Source: Mangrovimonas cancribranchiae (GTDB lineage Bacteria; Bacteroidota; Bacteroidia; Flavobacteriales; Flavobacteriaceae). Taken from it: a stretch of DNA of 64,000 nt. Below, in pieces: positions 51,035-60,504 of the stretch. The DNA is taken from the NCBI RefSeq assembly GCF_037126245.1, contig NZ_CP136925.1:2806001-2870000 (forward strand), given 5' to 3'. Within the stretch, counting starts at the first letter, position 1, and every line of letters begins with the position of its first letter. The notes beneath the pieces were generated by a model, which was not told the DNA's origin, did not search any database, and saw nothing but the letters and a program-made list of their open reading frames with translations. A program made the position numbers and the translations under genes.

Positions 51035-52351
51035 ATGGCTATTTACAAATTGCTTCTTAAATACATGATTTTGCCTATTGGCAATGTGTTTTATGGTGGT
51101 CATTATCTTAATTTTTTGACGCAGTGGGATGATTATGATGCCATGTCGGAAGATGAATTGGAACACATTCAAAAGAAAAATCTTGACAGCATTTTAAGCC
51201 ATGCCGCGAAAACGGTGCCTTATTATAAATCATTATCGTATTCCTCGCTTGCAGACTTTCCTATTTTAACAAAAGATATTTTAAGGAGTCATAAAAATGA
51301 TTTGGTTTCAAGTGATTTTGATATTACATCGTTAGACAAACATCATAGTAGCGGTAGTACAGGTATACAATCGTTTACTTATATGACCCAAGAACACACC
51401 TTTTATTTAAGAGCCTTACAAACACACTGGTGGCGTTGGAGTGGTTATAATTTTGGAGATTATTTACTACAGTTTGGTATTTCACAAAAACGCCCATTGC
51501 TTAAAAAATTAAAAGACTTTTTTTATAGATGTTACTACAACAAGGCCTTTGGAATATCTGAAACAACTTTGAGACACATCCTAAAAAACATTAGCAAAAA
51601 AAAAGGCATTTACATTGCTGGTTATCCTTCGGTTATTAATCAATTGGCAATGGTTGAAAACAATCTTAAATTAACGCCTAATGTTTCTGGTATTATTTGT
51701 TTTGGCGATAAATTATTTAATCATTATACAACCAATATTAAGCAAGCTTTTGGTGACTCGGTTACTATAATAGACACTTATGGTTGTGCCGAAGGTTTGC
51801 TTATGGCCTGTAAATATGATTTAGAGCATTACTACATTATGTCGCCTCATGTTGTTTTAGAAGTTGTTGATGATAACGGAACCCCTGTAAAAGATGGTGA
51901 AATGGGACATGTTTTGGTGACTTGCTTAACTAACAAAGCAATGCCTTTAATACGATACAAACTTGGAGATTTAGCCATTAAATTACCTAAAGAGCATTAT
52001 CCAAAAAACCGAAAACTAAACTATCCGTTATTACAAAAGGTTGTCGGTCGGGAAACCGATATTATAAAAACCACAAAAAACATCACCCTTAATATACATA
52101 GTTTTACAGGTGTTTTGGAATATTATCAAGAGATTAAACAGTATAAGGTTATTCAAAATAGTTTAGAGTCTATTACAATTCAATATATCGCCGACTCCAA
52201 TTTTAATGAAGCTTGTTTAGATGAGATTAAAACAAAACTAAATACATTAACCCAACAATGTTTAAATATCTATTTTGAAAAAGTCCCTTATATTGCTCCA
52301 ACCAAATCTGGTAAACCTCAAATTATTGAATCTAATTTAAATAAATCATAA
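51035..52351 (+). CDS. CapK/phenylacetate--CoA ligase-like adenylating enzyme
   Basis: The 438-residue protein belongs to the adenylate-forming family that includes phenylacetate-CoA ligase and CapK. An AMP-binding loop is seen in 'HHSSGSTGIQSFTYM', and 'DTYGCAEGLLMACKYDLEHYYIMSPHVVLEVVDDNG' and 'LIRYKLGDLAI' follow. CapK-like members occur in capsule and exopolysaccharide loci, where they may activate an acyl or amino-acid decoration. This copy stands at the left end of the polysaccharide region. The acid activated is unknown. A wecB vestige lies directly after its stop. Confidence 0.85.
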   Translation: MAIYKLLLKYMILPIGNVFYGGHYLNFLTQWDDYDAMSEDELEHIQKKNLDSILSHAAKTVPYYKSLSYSSLADFPILTKDILRSHKNDLVSSDFDITSLDKHHSSGSTGIQSFTYMTQEHTFYLRALQTHWWRWSGYNFGDYLLQFGISQKRPLLKKLKDFFYRCYYNKAFGISETTLRHILKNISKKKGIYIAGYPSVINQLAMVENNLKLTPNVSGIICFGDKLFNHYTTNIKQAFGDSVTIIDTYGCAEGLLMACKYDLEHYYIMSPHVVLEVVDDNGTPVKDGEMGHVLVTCLTNKAMPLIRYKLGDLAIKLPKEHYPKNRKLNYPLLQKVVGRETDIIKTTKNITLNIHSFTGVLEYYQEIKQYKVIQNSLESITIQYIADSNFNEACLDEIKTKLNTLTQQCLNIYFEKVPYIAPTKSGKPQIIESNLNKS

Positions 52352-52419
52352 ACATTACTATAGTTGCTGGAGCTCGACCAAATTTTAGAAAAACAGTTTC
52401 TAATGTGCTTAAAAAATAG
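52348..52419 (+). pseudogene. Vestige of UDP-N-acetylglucosamine 2-epimerase (wecB) N-terminus
   Basis: Reading from 52348 gives 'INITIVAGARPNF' followed by 'RKTVSNVLKK' and a stop at 52417-52419. 'ITIVAGARPNF' is the characteristic N-terminal nucleotide-binding strand and loop of WecB-type epimerases. There is no start codon (ATC/ATA codons precede it and a TAA lies just upstream), and the remaining ~340 residues of the enzyme are absent. It is therefore a 5' gene remnant left between the CapK-like and glycosyltransferase genes, suggesting that an epimerase gene was once here. Short length means some chance of coincidence. Confidence 0.6.
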
Positions 52420-52432
52420 TGTGATATTATAA

Positions 52433-53596
52433 ATGAAAACCATCTGTATTTTAACCAGTTATTTTCCACCAGAAACAGGTGCTGCATCAAACCGTATAGC
52501 TCATATGGCTCATGGTTTAACAAAACAAGGCTATAATGTTACAGTAATTACACCGTTGCCTAACTATCCTACTGGCAAAGTGTTTAAACCGTTTAAAGGA
52601 CGGTTTAAACACACTTCTATAGAAAATAATATCACCATTCATAGACTTTGGATATATGCAAGTAATTCTAAAAATAAAATAAAACGTCTTATAGCCATGC
52701 TTTCTTATAGTTTTAGTCTAGTGTGGTTTTTTCTTTTTAATAAACTTCCGCATAAAATCATTATACAATCACCACCGCTTTTAGTGGCTTTTACTTGTAT
52801 GTTGTTTTTAAGAAAAAGCAAACATAAACTTATATTAAATGTAAGTGATTTATGGCCTATAGCTGGTTTGGAATTAGGAACTTTTAAAAAGAATTTGAGC
52901 TATCATATTCTAGAGAAAATCGAACATTATAACTACAAAAAAGCTGATTTAATTTTAGGTCAAAGCAATGAGATTTTATCACATATAACATCTATTCAGG
53001 CCAAAAAGGAAACCATTTTATATAGAAATTATCCCGATTTTGAACCACCTAAAATTGATAAAAAACACGTATCAAAAGGGAAAATAAAAATAGTATATGC
53101 TGGCTTATTGGGTCACGCTCAAGGCATATATAAACTGTGTCAGAAACTAGATTATACTAACATTGAATTCCATATTTACGGTATGGGTGCTGAACAACAA
53201 AAGATTGAAGCTTATATTTCAAAGCATAAGGAGTTATCTATTTTTTATCACGGTGGCGTTTCTCGTGAAGAGCTTCATGTGGCTTTAAAGACATATGATC
53301 TCACTATTATTCCTCTATTAAATAGAATTTATGGTTCTGTGCCTTCAAAAATATTCGAGTATGCGAGACTTGGCTTACCTATGATTTATTTTGGTGGCGG
53401 CGAAGGTGAAACTGTTATTAAAAAATATGCTTTAGGCTGGATTGCAGAATCTGGTAATTACAACCATTTAAATCGTGTTATTAATTCAATATCCTTATCG
53501 CAAATAAACTCAAACGTTAAAAGTGATATCCAAAAACAGGCATTAACACATTTTGATTTTAAACAGCAGCTTAAAAAGCTCTCCAAAGCTCTTTAA
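52433..53596 (+). CDS. Glycosyltransferase family 4, WbuB-like
   Basis: The 387-residue GT-B enzyme starts 'MKTICILTSYFPPETGAASNRIAHMAHGLTKQGYNVTVITPLPNYPTGK', a pattern of WbuB-type transferases which add N-acetylfucosamine-like or related sugars. The donor side has 'HGGVSREELHVALKTYDLTIIPL' and 'VPSKIFEYARLGLPMIYFGGGEGE', with the EX7E-like region. It stands 13 nt after the vestigial epimerase frame and runs towards the convergent glycosylphosphotransferase gene, with a 4-nt overlap. Sugar specificity is unknown. Confidence 0.85.
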   Translation: MKTICILTSYFPPETGAASNRIAHMAHGLTKQGYNVTVITPLPNYPTGKVFKPFKGRFKHTSIENNITIHRLWIYASNSKNKIKRLIAMLSYSFSLVWFFLFNKLPHKIIIQSPPLLVAFTCMLFLRKSKHKLILNVSDLWPIAGLELGTFKKNLSYHILEKIEHYNYKKADLILGQSNEILSHITSIQAKKETILYRNYPDFEPPKIDKKHVSKGKIKIVYAGLLGHAQGIYKLCQKLDYTNIEFHIYGMGAEQQKIEAYISKHKELSIFYHGGVSREELHVALKTYDLTIIPLLNRIYGSVPSKIFEYARLGLPMIYFGGGEGETVIKKYALGWIAESGNYNHLNRVINSISLSQINSNVKSDIQKQALTHFDFKQQLKKLSKAL

Positions 53597-54951
53597 TAAG
53601 CTTTTTCTTCTCCTTTAATCGCGTTTATAAAGGTTTTGTAAATAATTTTTAAATCAAGGAAAATTGACCAGTTTTCTATGTAAAAAATATCAAACTTTAC
53701 ACGACCTATTATGTCTTTTTCAGTTTCAACCTCTCCTCGAAAACCACTTATCTGTGCTAAGCCTGTAATACCTGGTTTAACAAAATGGCGCACCATAAAC
53801 TTATCTATTTTCTTGGCATACATATTTGTATGACTTACCATATGAGGTCTTGGCCCAACAACCGACATGTCGCCAAACAACACATTAAAAAATTGTGGTA
53901 ATTCATCAATACTAGTTTTTCTAATAAAACGACCAACCTTAGTAACACGTTGATCCCCTCTAGTAGCTTGGTGTAAATGAGCATCTTTATTAGGTGTCAT
54001 TGATCGAAATTTATAGCAATCGAACTCCTTATAATTAAACCCATTACGAGATTGCTTAAAAAACACAGGGCCTTTAGATTCTAATTTAATTAAAATAGCT
54101 ATTATCGGTGTTAACCACGATAGAATAAAAATAATAACCATACTAGAAAATAGAATATCAAAGCCTCGTTTAATAACCAAATTGATAGAATCCTCTAGTG
54201 GTATATTCCTTAAAGACAATATTGGAATATAATCGTAATATTCATACTTAAGTTTTTTAGAATAAATCTCTTTATTATCAGGTAAAAACTTAAGAATTTT
54301 CAAGTTATTATCTGCAAAATCAACAACTTCGCTTATTTGGGAGTTTGACAATTCTGAAATAGAGCAATAAATTTCATCGATATCTTCCTCTTTAATATAA
54401 TTAAAATAACCGCTTAAATCGACATTTTTTTTATCGCTAAAACTAAAGGTTTTTTTATGCACATACCCATATTCAGGGTTTTTATTAAAAAAATCTTGTA
54501 GTGCCAACGTTTTTTTATTCTCTCCAAAAATTACTGTACGTCTATAATTACCACCAAAAGCTGTTCGATACTTTTGGAGTAAATAATATAATGTGAATTT
54601 AAAAATTGTTATTAATAAAAATGAAGCAAAGACATATTTAAAAACCATATTGGGTTTAATCTCTAAATCGGTAAATAACCCAGAAAAAGCAAACACAATT
54701 AAGGTGAATAACACAAGCTGCCTAATAATTAAAGATAATATGGTAACCTCTCTCGTGTAACGATAAACTTCATAAAATTTAGAGGGAAAAGAAAGAACAA
54801 TCCATGCTAAAGAAAAAAACAAAATAAACAACAAAGGGTTTATTTCTTTAAAAAAATACAATAACCCCAAACCATGAATAATACTTAAATCTATTAAGTA
54901 TGATATAGGTCTTATATATCCTGAGTACCTTCCGTGTTTTAATCCTGGCAT
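53593..54951 (-). CDS. Initiating polyprenyl glycosylphosphotransferase (UDP-sugar to undecaprenyl phosphate)
   Basis: The 452-residue inner-membrane protein has four N-terminal helices and a CoA-binding-like central part ('RRTVIFGENKKTLALQDFFNKNPEYGYV'). The catalytic C-terminal domain has the block 'ILIKLESKGPVFFKQSRNGFNYKEFDCYKFRSM', then 'RKTSIDELPQFFNVLFGDMSVVGPRPHM' and 'KPGITGLAQISGFRGE'. It transfers hexose-1-phosphate from a UDP-sugar to undecaprenyl phosphate, starting a repeat unit. It is third in the ugd-uxs unit, 5 nt after uxs. The exact hexose cannot be read from sequence. Confidence 0.92.
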   Translation of the reverse strand: MPGLKHGRYSGYIRPISYLIDLSIIHGLGLLYFFKEINPLLFILFFSLAWIVLSFPSKFYEVYRYTREVTILSLIIRQLVLFTLIVFAFSGLFTDLEIKPNMVFKYVFASFLLITIFKFTLYYLLQKYRTAFGGNYRRTVIFGENKKTLALQDFFNKNPEYGYVHKKTFSFSDKKNVDLSGYFNYIKEEDIDEIYCSISELSNSQISEVVDFADNNLKILKFLPDNKEIYSKKLKYEYYDYIPILSLRNIPLEDSINLVIKRGFDILFSSMVIIFILSWLTPIIAILIKLESKGPVFFKQSRNGFNYKEFDCYKFRSMTPNKDAHLHQATRGDQRVTKVGRFIRKTSIDELPQFFNVLFGDMSVVGPRPHMVSHTNMYAKKIDKFMVRHFVKPGITGLAQISGFRGEVETEKDIIGRVKFDIFYIENWSIFLDLKIIYKTFINAIKGEEKAY

Positions 54952-54956
54952 ATAGA

Positions 54957-55943
54957 CTACTTAATAATATGTTTGGTAAAGTCTTTGTGTTCGCTTCTAA
55001 ACAATTCTTCTTCGTTTAGCTCTTTAAAATAATCAAACGTTTTTTTCATGCCCTCTTGACGCTGAACTTGTGGCTCCCAACCCAATAGGTTTTTGGCTAA
55101 ATCTATATTGGGTTGACGTTGCATAGGATCATCTTTGGGCAACTCTTTGTATATAATTTTTTGATCTGTTCCAGTTAATTTAATAATCTCTTCGGCAAAA
55201 TCTTTAATTGAAATTTCGTTAGGGTTACCAATATTAACAGGTGATGCATAATCGCTAAACAATAGTCTATAAATGCCTTCTACTTGATCATCGACATAAC
55301 AAAAAGATCGTGTTTGAGAACCATCGCCAAAAACAGTTAAATCCTCGCCACGAAGTGCTTGCCCCATAAAAGCAGGTATAACACGACCGTCGTTTAATCG
55401 CATTCTTGGACCATAGGTATTAAAAATACGTACAATTCTAGTTTCCAAACCATGAAACCTATGATAAGCCATAGTAATAGACTCTTGAAAACGCTTCGCT
55501 TCATCATAAACCCCTCTTGGCCCTATAGTATTAACATTACCATAATAGTCTTCGGTTTGTGGATGCACTAAAGGGTCTCCATATACTTCAGAAGTTGAAG
55601 CAATAAGTATTCTTGCTTTTTTAGCTTTAGCTAAACCTAAAAGGTTGTGGGTTCCTAAAGAGCCTACTTTTAAGGTTTGTATAGGAATTTTTAAATAATC
55701 TATAGGGCTAGCAGGCGATGCAAAGTGTAATATATAATCTAACTTACCAGAAACATGGACAAACTTAGAAACATCATGATGATAAAACTCAAAATGTTCT
55801 AATTTGAATAAATGTTCTATGTTTTTTAAATCGCCTGTAATTAGGTTATCCATACCAATTACATGGAAACCTTCTTTGATAAAGCGGTCGCATAAATGCG
55901 ATCCTAAAAAACCAGCTGCGCCAGTAATTAAAACTCTTTTCAT
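54957..55943 (-). CDS. uxs: UDP-glucuronate decarboxylase (UDP-xylose synthase)
   Basis: The 328-residue extended SDR binds NAD through '[10 protein letters not shown]' (residues 8-17) and has the catalytic 'YDEAK' Tyr/Lys pair. Family-specific blocks are '[34 protein letters not shown]', '[35 protein letters not shown]' and '[24 protein letters not shown]'. It converts UDP-glucuronate to UDP-xylose. Its start overlaps the ugd stop by 1 nt, so substrate supply and use are genetically coupled. The alternative, a related UDP-glucuronate epimerase, is less likely because of the UXS-type blocks. Confidence 0.92.
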   Translation of the reverse strand: MKRVLITGAAGFLGSHLCDRFIKEGFHVIGMDNLITGDLKNIEHLFKLEHFEFYHHDVSKFVHVSGKLDYILHFASPASPIDYLKIPIQTLKVGSLGTHNLLGLAKAKKARILIASTSEVYGDPLVHPQTEDYYGNVNTIGPRGVYDEAKRFQESITMAYHRFHGLETRIVRIFNTYGPRMRLNDGRVIPAFMGQALRGEDLTVFGDGSQTRSFCYVDDQVEGIYRLLFSDYASPVNIGNPNEISIKDFAEEIIKLTGTDQKIIYKELPKDDPMQRQPNIDLAKNLLGWEPQVQRQEGMKKTFDYFKELNEEELFRSEHKDFTKHIIK

Positions 55944-57253
55944 TAACCTATAATTTTTCTACCAATGGAGCTGTAATAGAATCCTTGGTTTTTAATATCT
56001 TCTAAATCATACAGATTTCTGCCATCAAAGATAATAGGTTTGTTCATATTTTCTTTCAGTTTATTAAAATCTGGTGTTCTAAAGATACTCCATTCTGTAC
56101 AGATAATCAAAGCATCCGCCTGTTTAGTAGCTGCGTACATATTATCTATATATTGTAAGGTGTTTCCAAATCGCTTTTTAATATTTGGCATGGCTTCAGG
56201 ATCGAAAACCTGCAATTTTGCACCTTTTTTTAGCAAATGCTCCATAATATAAATAGATGGTGCTTCTCTAATATCATCGGTTTCTGGTTTAAAGGCTAAG
56301 CCCCAAATAGCAAAGGTTTTTCCTTTTAAATCACCATTAAAATAAGATTCGATTCTTGGTAATAAAATGGTTTTTTGCTTATTGTTGATTTGAATTACCG
56401 AATCCAGAATTTGAAAGTTGTAATCGTTGTCTTTTCCTGATTTATGTAATGCTTTAACATCTTTTGGAAAACACGACCCACCATAACCAATACCTGGAAA
56501 AAGGAAGCGTTTGCCAATACGAGAGTCGGTTCCCATACCGCGTCTTACCTTATCAACATCTGCACCAACTTTTTCGCAAAAGTTAGCAATTTCGTTCATA
56601 AAGGTAATCTTGGTTGCTAAAAAGGAGTTTGCAGCATATTTTGTAAGCTCAGCCGATTTCTCGTCCATAACAATAATAGGGTTACCTGATCTTACAAAAG
56701 GTTTGTAAAGCTTTTGCATTAAAGCTGTTGCTCTTTCAGAGCTTAATCCAATAACAATGCGTTCTGGTTTTAAAAAATCATCTACTGCGAAACCTTCTCT
56801 TAAAAATTCTGGGTTGGATACCACATCAAAATCGACATTGGTTTCTTTAGAGATGACTTCGGTCACCTTATTGGCTGTTCCTACTGGCACGGTACTTTTG
56901 TCTACAATAACTTTGTAGTCGTTTATTAATTGACCGATGTCTTTAGCGGCTCCTAAAACATACGATAAATCGGCAGAACCGTCTTCATCTTCAGGTGTTG
57001 GTAACGCTAAAAAGATAATATCGCCATGGTTAACACCTTCTTGTAAGGAAGTTGAAAACTTCAAGCGATTTGCTTTAATATTTCGGTCAAATAGTACATC
57101 TAGGTGTGGTTCGTAAATAGGCACCACTCCGTTTTGCATTTGTTTAACTTTATCTTCATTGATATCTATACAAAGGACATCGTTTCCTGTTTCTGCTAAA
57201 CAAGTTCCTGTTACCAAGCCTACATAGCCTGTTCCTATTACTGATATGTTCAT
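55943..57253 (-). CDS. ugd: UDP-glucose 6-dehydrogenase
   Basis: The 436-residue enzyme oxidises UDP-glucose to UDP-glucuronate with two NAD+. It has the N-terminal NAD loop '[20 protein letters not shown]'. The active-site cysteine stands in '[16 protein letters not shown]', and '[24 protein letters not shown]' and '[17 protein letters not shown]' follow. It is the first gene of the ugd-uxs-glycosylphosphotransferase unit, with a TACTTTTG promoter box 20 nt upstream. A lipoprotein gene lies upstream on the same strand, 84 nt away. Confidence 0.95.
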   Translation of the reverse strand: MNISVIGTGYVGLVTGTCLAETGNDVLCIDINEDKVKQMQNGVVPIYEPHLDVLFDRNIKANRLKFSTSLQEGVNHGDIIFLALPTPEDEDGSADLSYVLGAAKDIGQLINDYKVIVDKSTVPVGTANKVTEVISKETNVDFDVVSNPEFLREGFAVDDFLKPERIVIGLSSERATALMQKLYKPFVRSGNPIIVMDEKSAELTKYAANSFLATKITFMNEIANFCEKVGADVDKVRRGMGTDSRIGKRFLFPGIGYGGSCFPKDVKALHKSGKDNDYNFQILDSVIQINNKQKTILLPRIESYFNGDLKGKTFAIWGLAFKPETDDIREAPSIYIMEHLLKKGAKLQVFDPEAMPNIKKRFGNTLQYIDNMYAATKQADALIICTEWSIFRTPDFNKLKENMNKPIIFDGRNLYDLEDIKNQGFYYSSIGRKIIG

Positions 57254-57273
57254 TTATTTTGTTTTAATTGTAG

Positions 57274-57281
57274 CAAAAGTA
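57274..57281 (-). promoter_or_regulatory. -7 box of the ugd-uxs unit
   Basis: Minus strand TACTTTTG, exact TAnnTTTG, 20 nt before the ugd ATG. Confidence 0.6.
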
Positions 57282-57337
57282 GGGAATATTTAATATGATA
57301 TAATGTTTGAAAGCTTAATAAATTTATATGAAACCCG

Positions 57338-57829
57338 TTATGGCTTTAGCCTTTTTTTAAGTCTAGCTTTCATACTGCTGCGAGAAATCAACAAGGGGGT
57401 AATGCTTTTGTTGTTTAGTTTAACTAGCGTATAGTTACTTTCTTTGGAGTTGTATATAAGTTTTTTGTTGTTTTTAAAATATAAGTAAAAATCACGATTT
57501 TCAATGAACATTTGGTTTTCTGAGTTTTCAAGCAACATACTTTTAATTGTTAAGGTATTATCAATAATGTTCTCGCCTAGGTCAATTTGCATGTCAATAG
57601 GTTCTTGTTCAAGGCAAAATTCGATAAACCGCCCTTCTAAAACGCCTTTTACTGTATCTCTTATTTGGTTTTTGGTTCTGTAAATTAACTCTGTTTTGTT
57701 GTTTTGATTCATTTGCGTTTCAATCCTAACTCTGAATTTATACTCCTTTCCATTACAACATTCATAACAGGATGTAGTAACAAGTGGGAGAAAGCACAAA
57801 ACCAGATAAATATTCAAAAATTTTCTCAT
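57338..57829 (-). CDS. Putative small lipoprotein in the polysaccharide locus
   Basis: The 163-residue protein begins 'MRKFLNIYLVLCFLPLVTTSCYECC', a lipoprotein signal with Cys21 as the probable lipidation site and two more cysteines close behind. The rest is beta-rich ('FRVRIETQMNQNNKTELIYRTKNQIRDTVKG') and ends in a strongly basic tail ('MKARLKKRLKP'). I recognise no family. It stands between ugd and a divergent glycosyltransferase and may serve polysaccharide export or be unrelated. Confidence 0.6.
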   Translation of the reverse strand: MRKFLNIYLVLCFLPLVTTSCYECCNGKEYKFRVRIETQMNQNNKTELIYRTKNQIRDTVKGVLEGRFIEFCLEQEPIDMQIDLGENIIDNTLTIKSMLLENSENQMFIENRDFYLYFKNNKKLIYNSKESNYTLVKLNNKSITPLLISRSSMKARLKKRLKP

Positions 57830-57928
57830 TTGATAAAAATAATCAAAATATAAATTAAAGATGCTTATTGTTTATCGTATACGATTAATATTGTTAATTT
57901 AGATGTTAAATTAATTTGATTGAAATCA

Positions 57929-59017
57929 ATGAAAATTGGAATAGACGCCAAATGGTATTTTAATGGTCACCCAAGTGGCAAAGTTGTTGTAGAAAATCTT
58001 GTTAATAAGCTTATTGAAGCAGATTTCTCTAATGATTATTACATTTTTTTAGATAAAAAAGACAAGAATCTTGTTTTTCCGTATAAACAAAGCAATGTTT
58101 ATTTAATATATGTGCCAAACAGGGTTAATGCTTTTACAAATTTTTTCATTCTTCCCTTTTATACATCCAAGTATGGTTTAGATGTTTGCCTCTATCAAAA
58201 TTATGCCCCGTTATTTGGCGCAAAAAAAAGAGTCAACTATGTTCACGATGCTTTGTTCATAGATTTCCCAGAATATTTTTCTCTTTCTGAAAGAATCTAT
58301 TTTTGGCCAATGAAATATTTGTCTAAATTTTCTGATCACGTTATAACTATTTCTCATTCTGAAAAGGAAAGAATGGCAACTCATAGGTTTTCAAAAAAAG
58401 ATAAAATAAGTGTTGTTCATCATGGTTTAGGCTTAACTAAAGAGCCTAATAGTGCTACTAATAATTTAGATATATTTAAAAAATATAATCTCCCAAAAAG
58501 TTATATTTTATACCTTGGTCGATTAAATATTCGAAAAAACATACAGTCGCTTTTAAAAGCTATGCCTAACATTGATGATGCCACTAGTTTGGTAATTGTT
58601 GGTAAAGACGACCATAAAACCATGGATTGGGATTCGCTTATAAAACAATTAAACATAACAACCCGTGTTTATAGGTTAGGTTTCGTTCCTGAAGAAGACA
58701 TTTCGTTTTTGTATAAAAAGGCTTGTGTTTTTTGTTTCCCTTCTTTTGCTGAGGGTTTTGGTCTACCTCCACTAGAAGCTATGTCTTATGGCGTGCCAAC
58801 AGTTGTTTCAAACACTACTTCTCTGCCTGAGGTGTGTGGTGATGCCAGTTTGTACATAGACCCCAACAACGAAAAGGACATTGCTTTACAGATTAACACT
58901 ATTTTATCAGATGATAACCTCAAAGAAACTTTAATAAAAAAAGGTAGATTAAGAGCAAAGTCCTTTAGTTGGGAAAAGGCAGCTCGGCAGGTTTTAACCA
59001 TTTTAGAATCATTATAA
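57929..59017 (+). CDS. Glycosyltransferase family 4, mannosyl/group-1 type
   Basis: The 362-residue GT-B enzyme (start ATG 57929; a TTG at 57920 is the alternative) contains 'YILYLGRLNIRKNIQSLLKAM' and 'RLGFVPEEDISFLYKKACVFCFPSFAEGFGLPPLEAMSYGVPTVVSNTTSLPEVCGDASLYIDPNN', the EX7E donor site of GT4 proteins. It probably adds one sugar of the repeat unit in the cytoplasm. It begins a three-gene plus-strand unit (GT4, GT2, acyltransferase) inserted between minus-strand blocks. The acceptor is unknown. Confidence 0.92.
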   Translation: MKIGIDAKWYFNGHPSGKVVVENLVNKLIEADFSNDYYIFLDKKDKNLVFPYKQSNVYLIYVPNRVNAFTNFFILPFYTSKYGLDVCLYQNYAPLFGAKKRVNYVHDALFIDFPEYFSLSERIYFWPMKYLSKFSDHVITISHSEKERMATHRFSKKDKISVVHHGLGLTKEPNSATNNLDIFKKYNLPKSYILYLGRLNIRKNIQSLLKAMPNIDDATSLVIVGKDDHKTMDWDSLIKQLNITTRVYRLGFVPEEDISFLYKKACVFCFPSFAEGFGLPPLEAMSYGVPTVVSNTTSLPEVCGDASLYIDPNNEKDIALQINTILSDDNLKETLIKKGRLRAKSFSWEKAARQVLTILESL

Positions 59018-59027
59018 CTATTAGTTT

Positions 59028-59843
59028 ATGGACTTATCTATCATTATTGTCAATTATAACGGAGAAAAATATTTATCTGATTGTTTGGATTCTATTGAAA
59101 AACAATGCCAAAATGTTTCGTATGAGATTATAATTTGGGACAATGCTTCTAAAGATAATTCTATACAATTACTCAAAGACAATTATGGCAATAAAATAAA
59201 GCTTTTTGTGTCTAATGATAATTTAGGGTTTGCTGGAGGTAACAATGCGGCTGCAAAACACGCTAAAGGAAAATATTTACTATTGTTAAACAATGATACT
59301 ATTTTACTAAAGTCTCCTAAGCTTGCAATAAAATTGATGGAAAAAGAAAGCAATGTTGGGGTCGTGGGAATGAAAATGTTAGGCAGTGAAAAAGAATATA
59401 GGTATTCTGCAGGAAGGTATCCTAACCCAATAAGATTATTAAAGTTGTCTCTTTTGTTTGAAAAAAGAGGGAGTTTTAAAACTGGGCGTTTTAAAACTAA
59501 AACACCGAAAACAATCGATTGGATTGAAGGTTCTTTTTTATTAACTAAAATAGATATTTGGAAGAAATTAAAAGGGCTAGACGAAAGGTTCTTTATGTAC
59601 GCTGAGGATATTGACTATTGCAAAAGAGTAAATGATCTAGGTTATTTATTAAAATACATTCCTATAAGTGGTTATATTCACTATGGAGGATATGGGGACA
59701 GTAGGCAACATATGCTAAAAAAAAGCTTAAACCTTTATGTGGATATACATATAAATGGAATAAGTAAAATTTTATCTAAATTAGCATTAATTATTAATTT
59801 TAAGTTCAAAGATGCTAAAAGGTCTTTTAAAAAAAATTCTTGA
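59028..59843 (+). CDS. Glycosyltransferase family 2
   Basis: The 271-residue GT-A enzyme opens 'DLSIIIVNYNGEKYLSDCLDSIEKQ' and has 'IIWDNASKDNSIQLLKDNYG' and 'NLGFAGGNNAAAKHAKGKYLLLLNNDTILL', which contains the DxD-like metal site as NND. 'VVGMKMLGSEKEYRYSAGRYPNPIRLL' and 'FMYAEDIDYCKRV' complete a rhamnosyltransferase-like pattern. It lies 10 nt after the GT4 gene and overlaps the following acyltransferase gene by 32 nt. Sugar specificity is undetermined. Confidence 0.92.
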   Translation: MDLSIIIVNYNGEKYLSDCLDSIEKQCQNVSYEIIIWDNASKDNSIQLLKDNYGNKIKLFVSNDNLGFAGGNNAAAKHAKGKYLLLLNNDTILLKSPKLAIKLMEKESNVGVVGMKMLGSEKEYRYSAGRYPNPIRLLKLSLLFEKRGSFKTGRFKTKTPKTIDWIEGSFLLTKIDIWKKLKGLDERFFMYAEDIDYCKRVNDLGYLLKYIPISGYIHYGGYGDSRQHMLKKSLNLYVDIHINGISKILSKLALIINFKFKDAKRSFKKNS

Positions 59844-60486
59844 GAAAAACGGTAAAAATTATACACCAGATCCTAATCTATCAGATAAATTTATTCTACA
59901 AGTGTTTAAATCACGTTTTATAATGCTTGTAAGAGGTCTTTACTTTTTTCAACGTAAGATTTTTATTGGTAAAGCTGTAAAAATAAAAAATAAAAGGAAC
60001 TTTAAATTTGGGGCAAATTGTACACTAGAGAAATATGTTTCAATTGATTGCTATGCTAAAAATAGTGTTGTTTTCGGAGATACAGTTAAAATAGGAGCTT
60101 ACTCTACAATAGGTGTTACTAGCCATATGTCCAAATATGGTTTAGGCTTGAAGATAGGTAACAATAGTGGTGTGGGTGAATATTCTTTTTTTGGTTGTTC
60201 AGGAGGTGTTGTAATTGGAAACGATGTTATTATGGGTCCTTATGTAAGTTTTCACTCAGAAAATCACAACTTTTCAGATAATTCTAAACTTATTCGAGAA
60301 CAAGGTGTAACTTCTGAAGGGATTGTACTTGGTAATAACATTTGGGTAGGAGCAAAGTCTACTTTTTTAGATGGTTGTGAGATTGGCGACAATTGTGTTG
60401 TTGCTGCAGGCTCTGTTGTAAGAGGCTCTTTCCCAAAAAATGTAGTTATTGGTGGTGTTCCTGCTAAAGTTTTGAAATCAATATAA
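59812..60486 (+). CDS. Left-handed beta-helix acyltransferase, WbbJ-like
   Basis: The 224-residue protein is built of hexapeptide repeats from about residue 65 ('FKFGANCTLEKYVSIDCYAKNSVVFGDTVKIGAYSTIGV'). It has the catalytic-type His block 'VSFHSENHNFSDNSKLIREQGV' and the end 'VIGGVPAKVLKSI'. These features fit an O- or N-acetyltransferase acting on a polysaccharide unit. The ATG at 59812 lies inside the GT2 gene (32-nt overlap) and keeps a hydrophilic N-terminal region. The sugar position acylated is unknown. Confidence 0.9.
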   Translation: MLKGLLKKILEKNGKNYTPDPNLSDKFILQVFKSRFIMLVRGLYFFQRKIFIGKAVKIKNKRNFKFGANCTLEKYVSIDCYAKNSVVFGDTVKIGAYSTIGVTSHMSKYGLGLKIGNNSGVGEYSFFGCSGGVVIGNDVIMGPYVSFHSENHNFSDNSKLIREQGVTSEGIVLGNNIWVGAKSTFLDGCEIGDNCVVAAGSVVRGSFPKNVVIGGVPAKVLKSI

Positions 60487-60504
60487 TATGTGTTTATAGC
60501 CTAT

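Noticed and set aside
52332-52523. Minus-strand frame over the CapK-WbuB gap
   Set aside because: Shadow of the wecB vestige and the glycosyltransferase start; no recognisable product.
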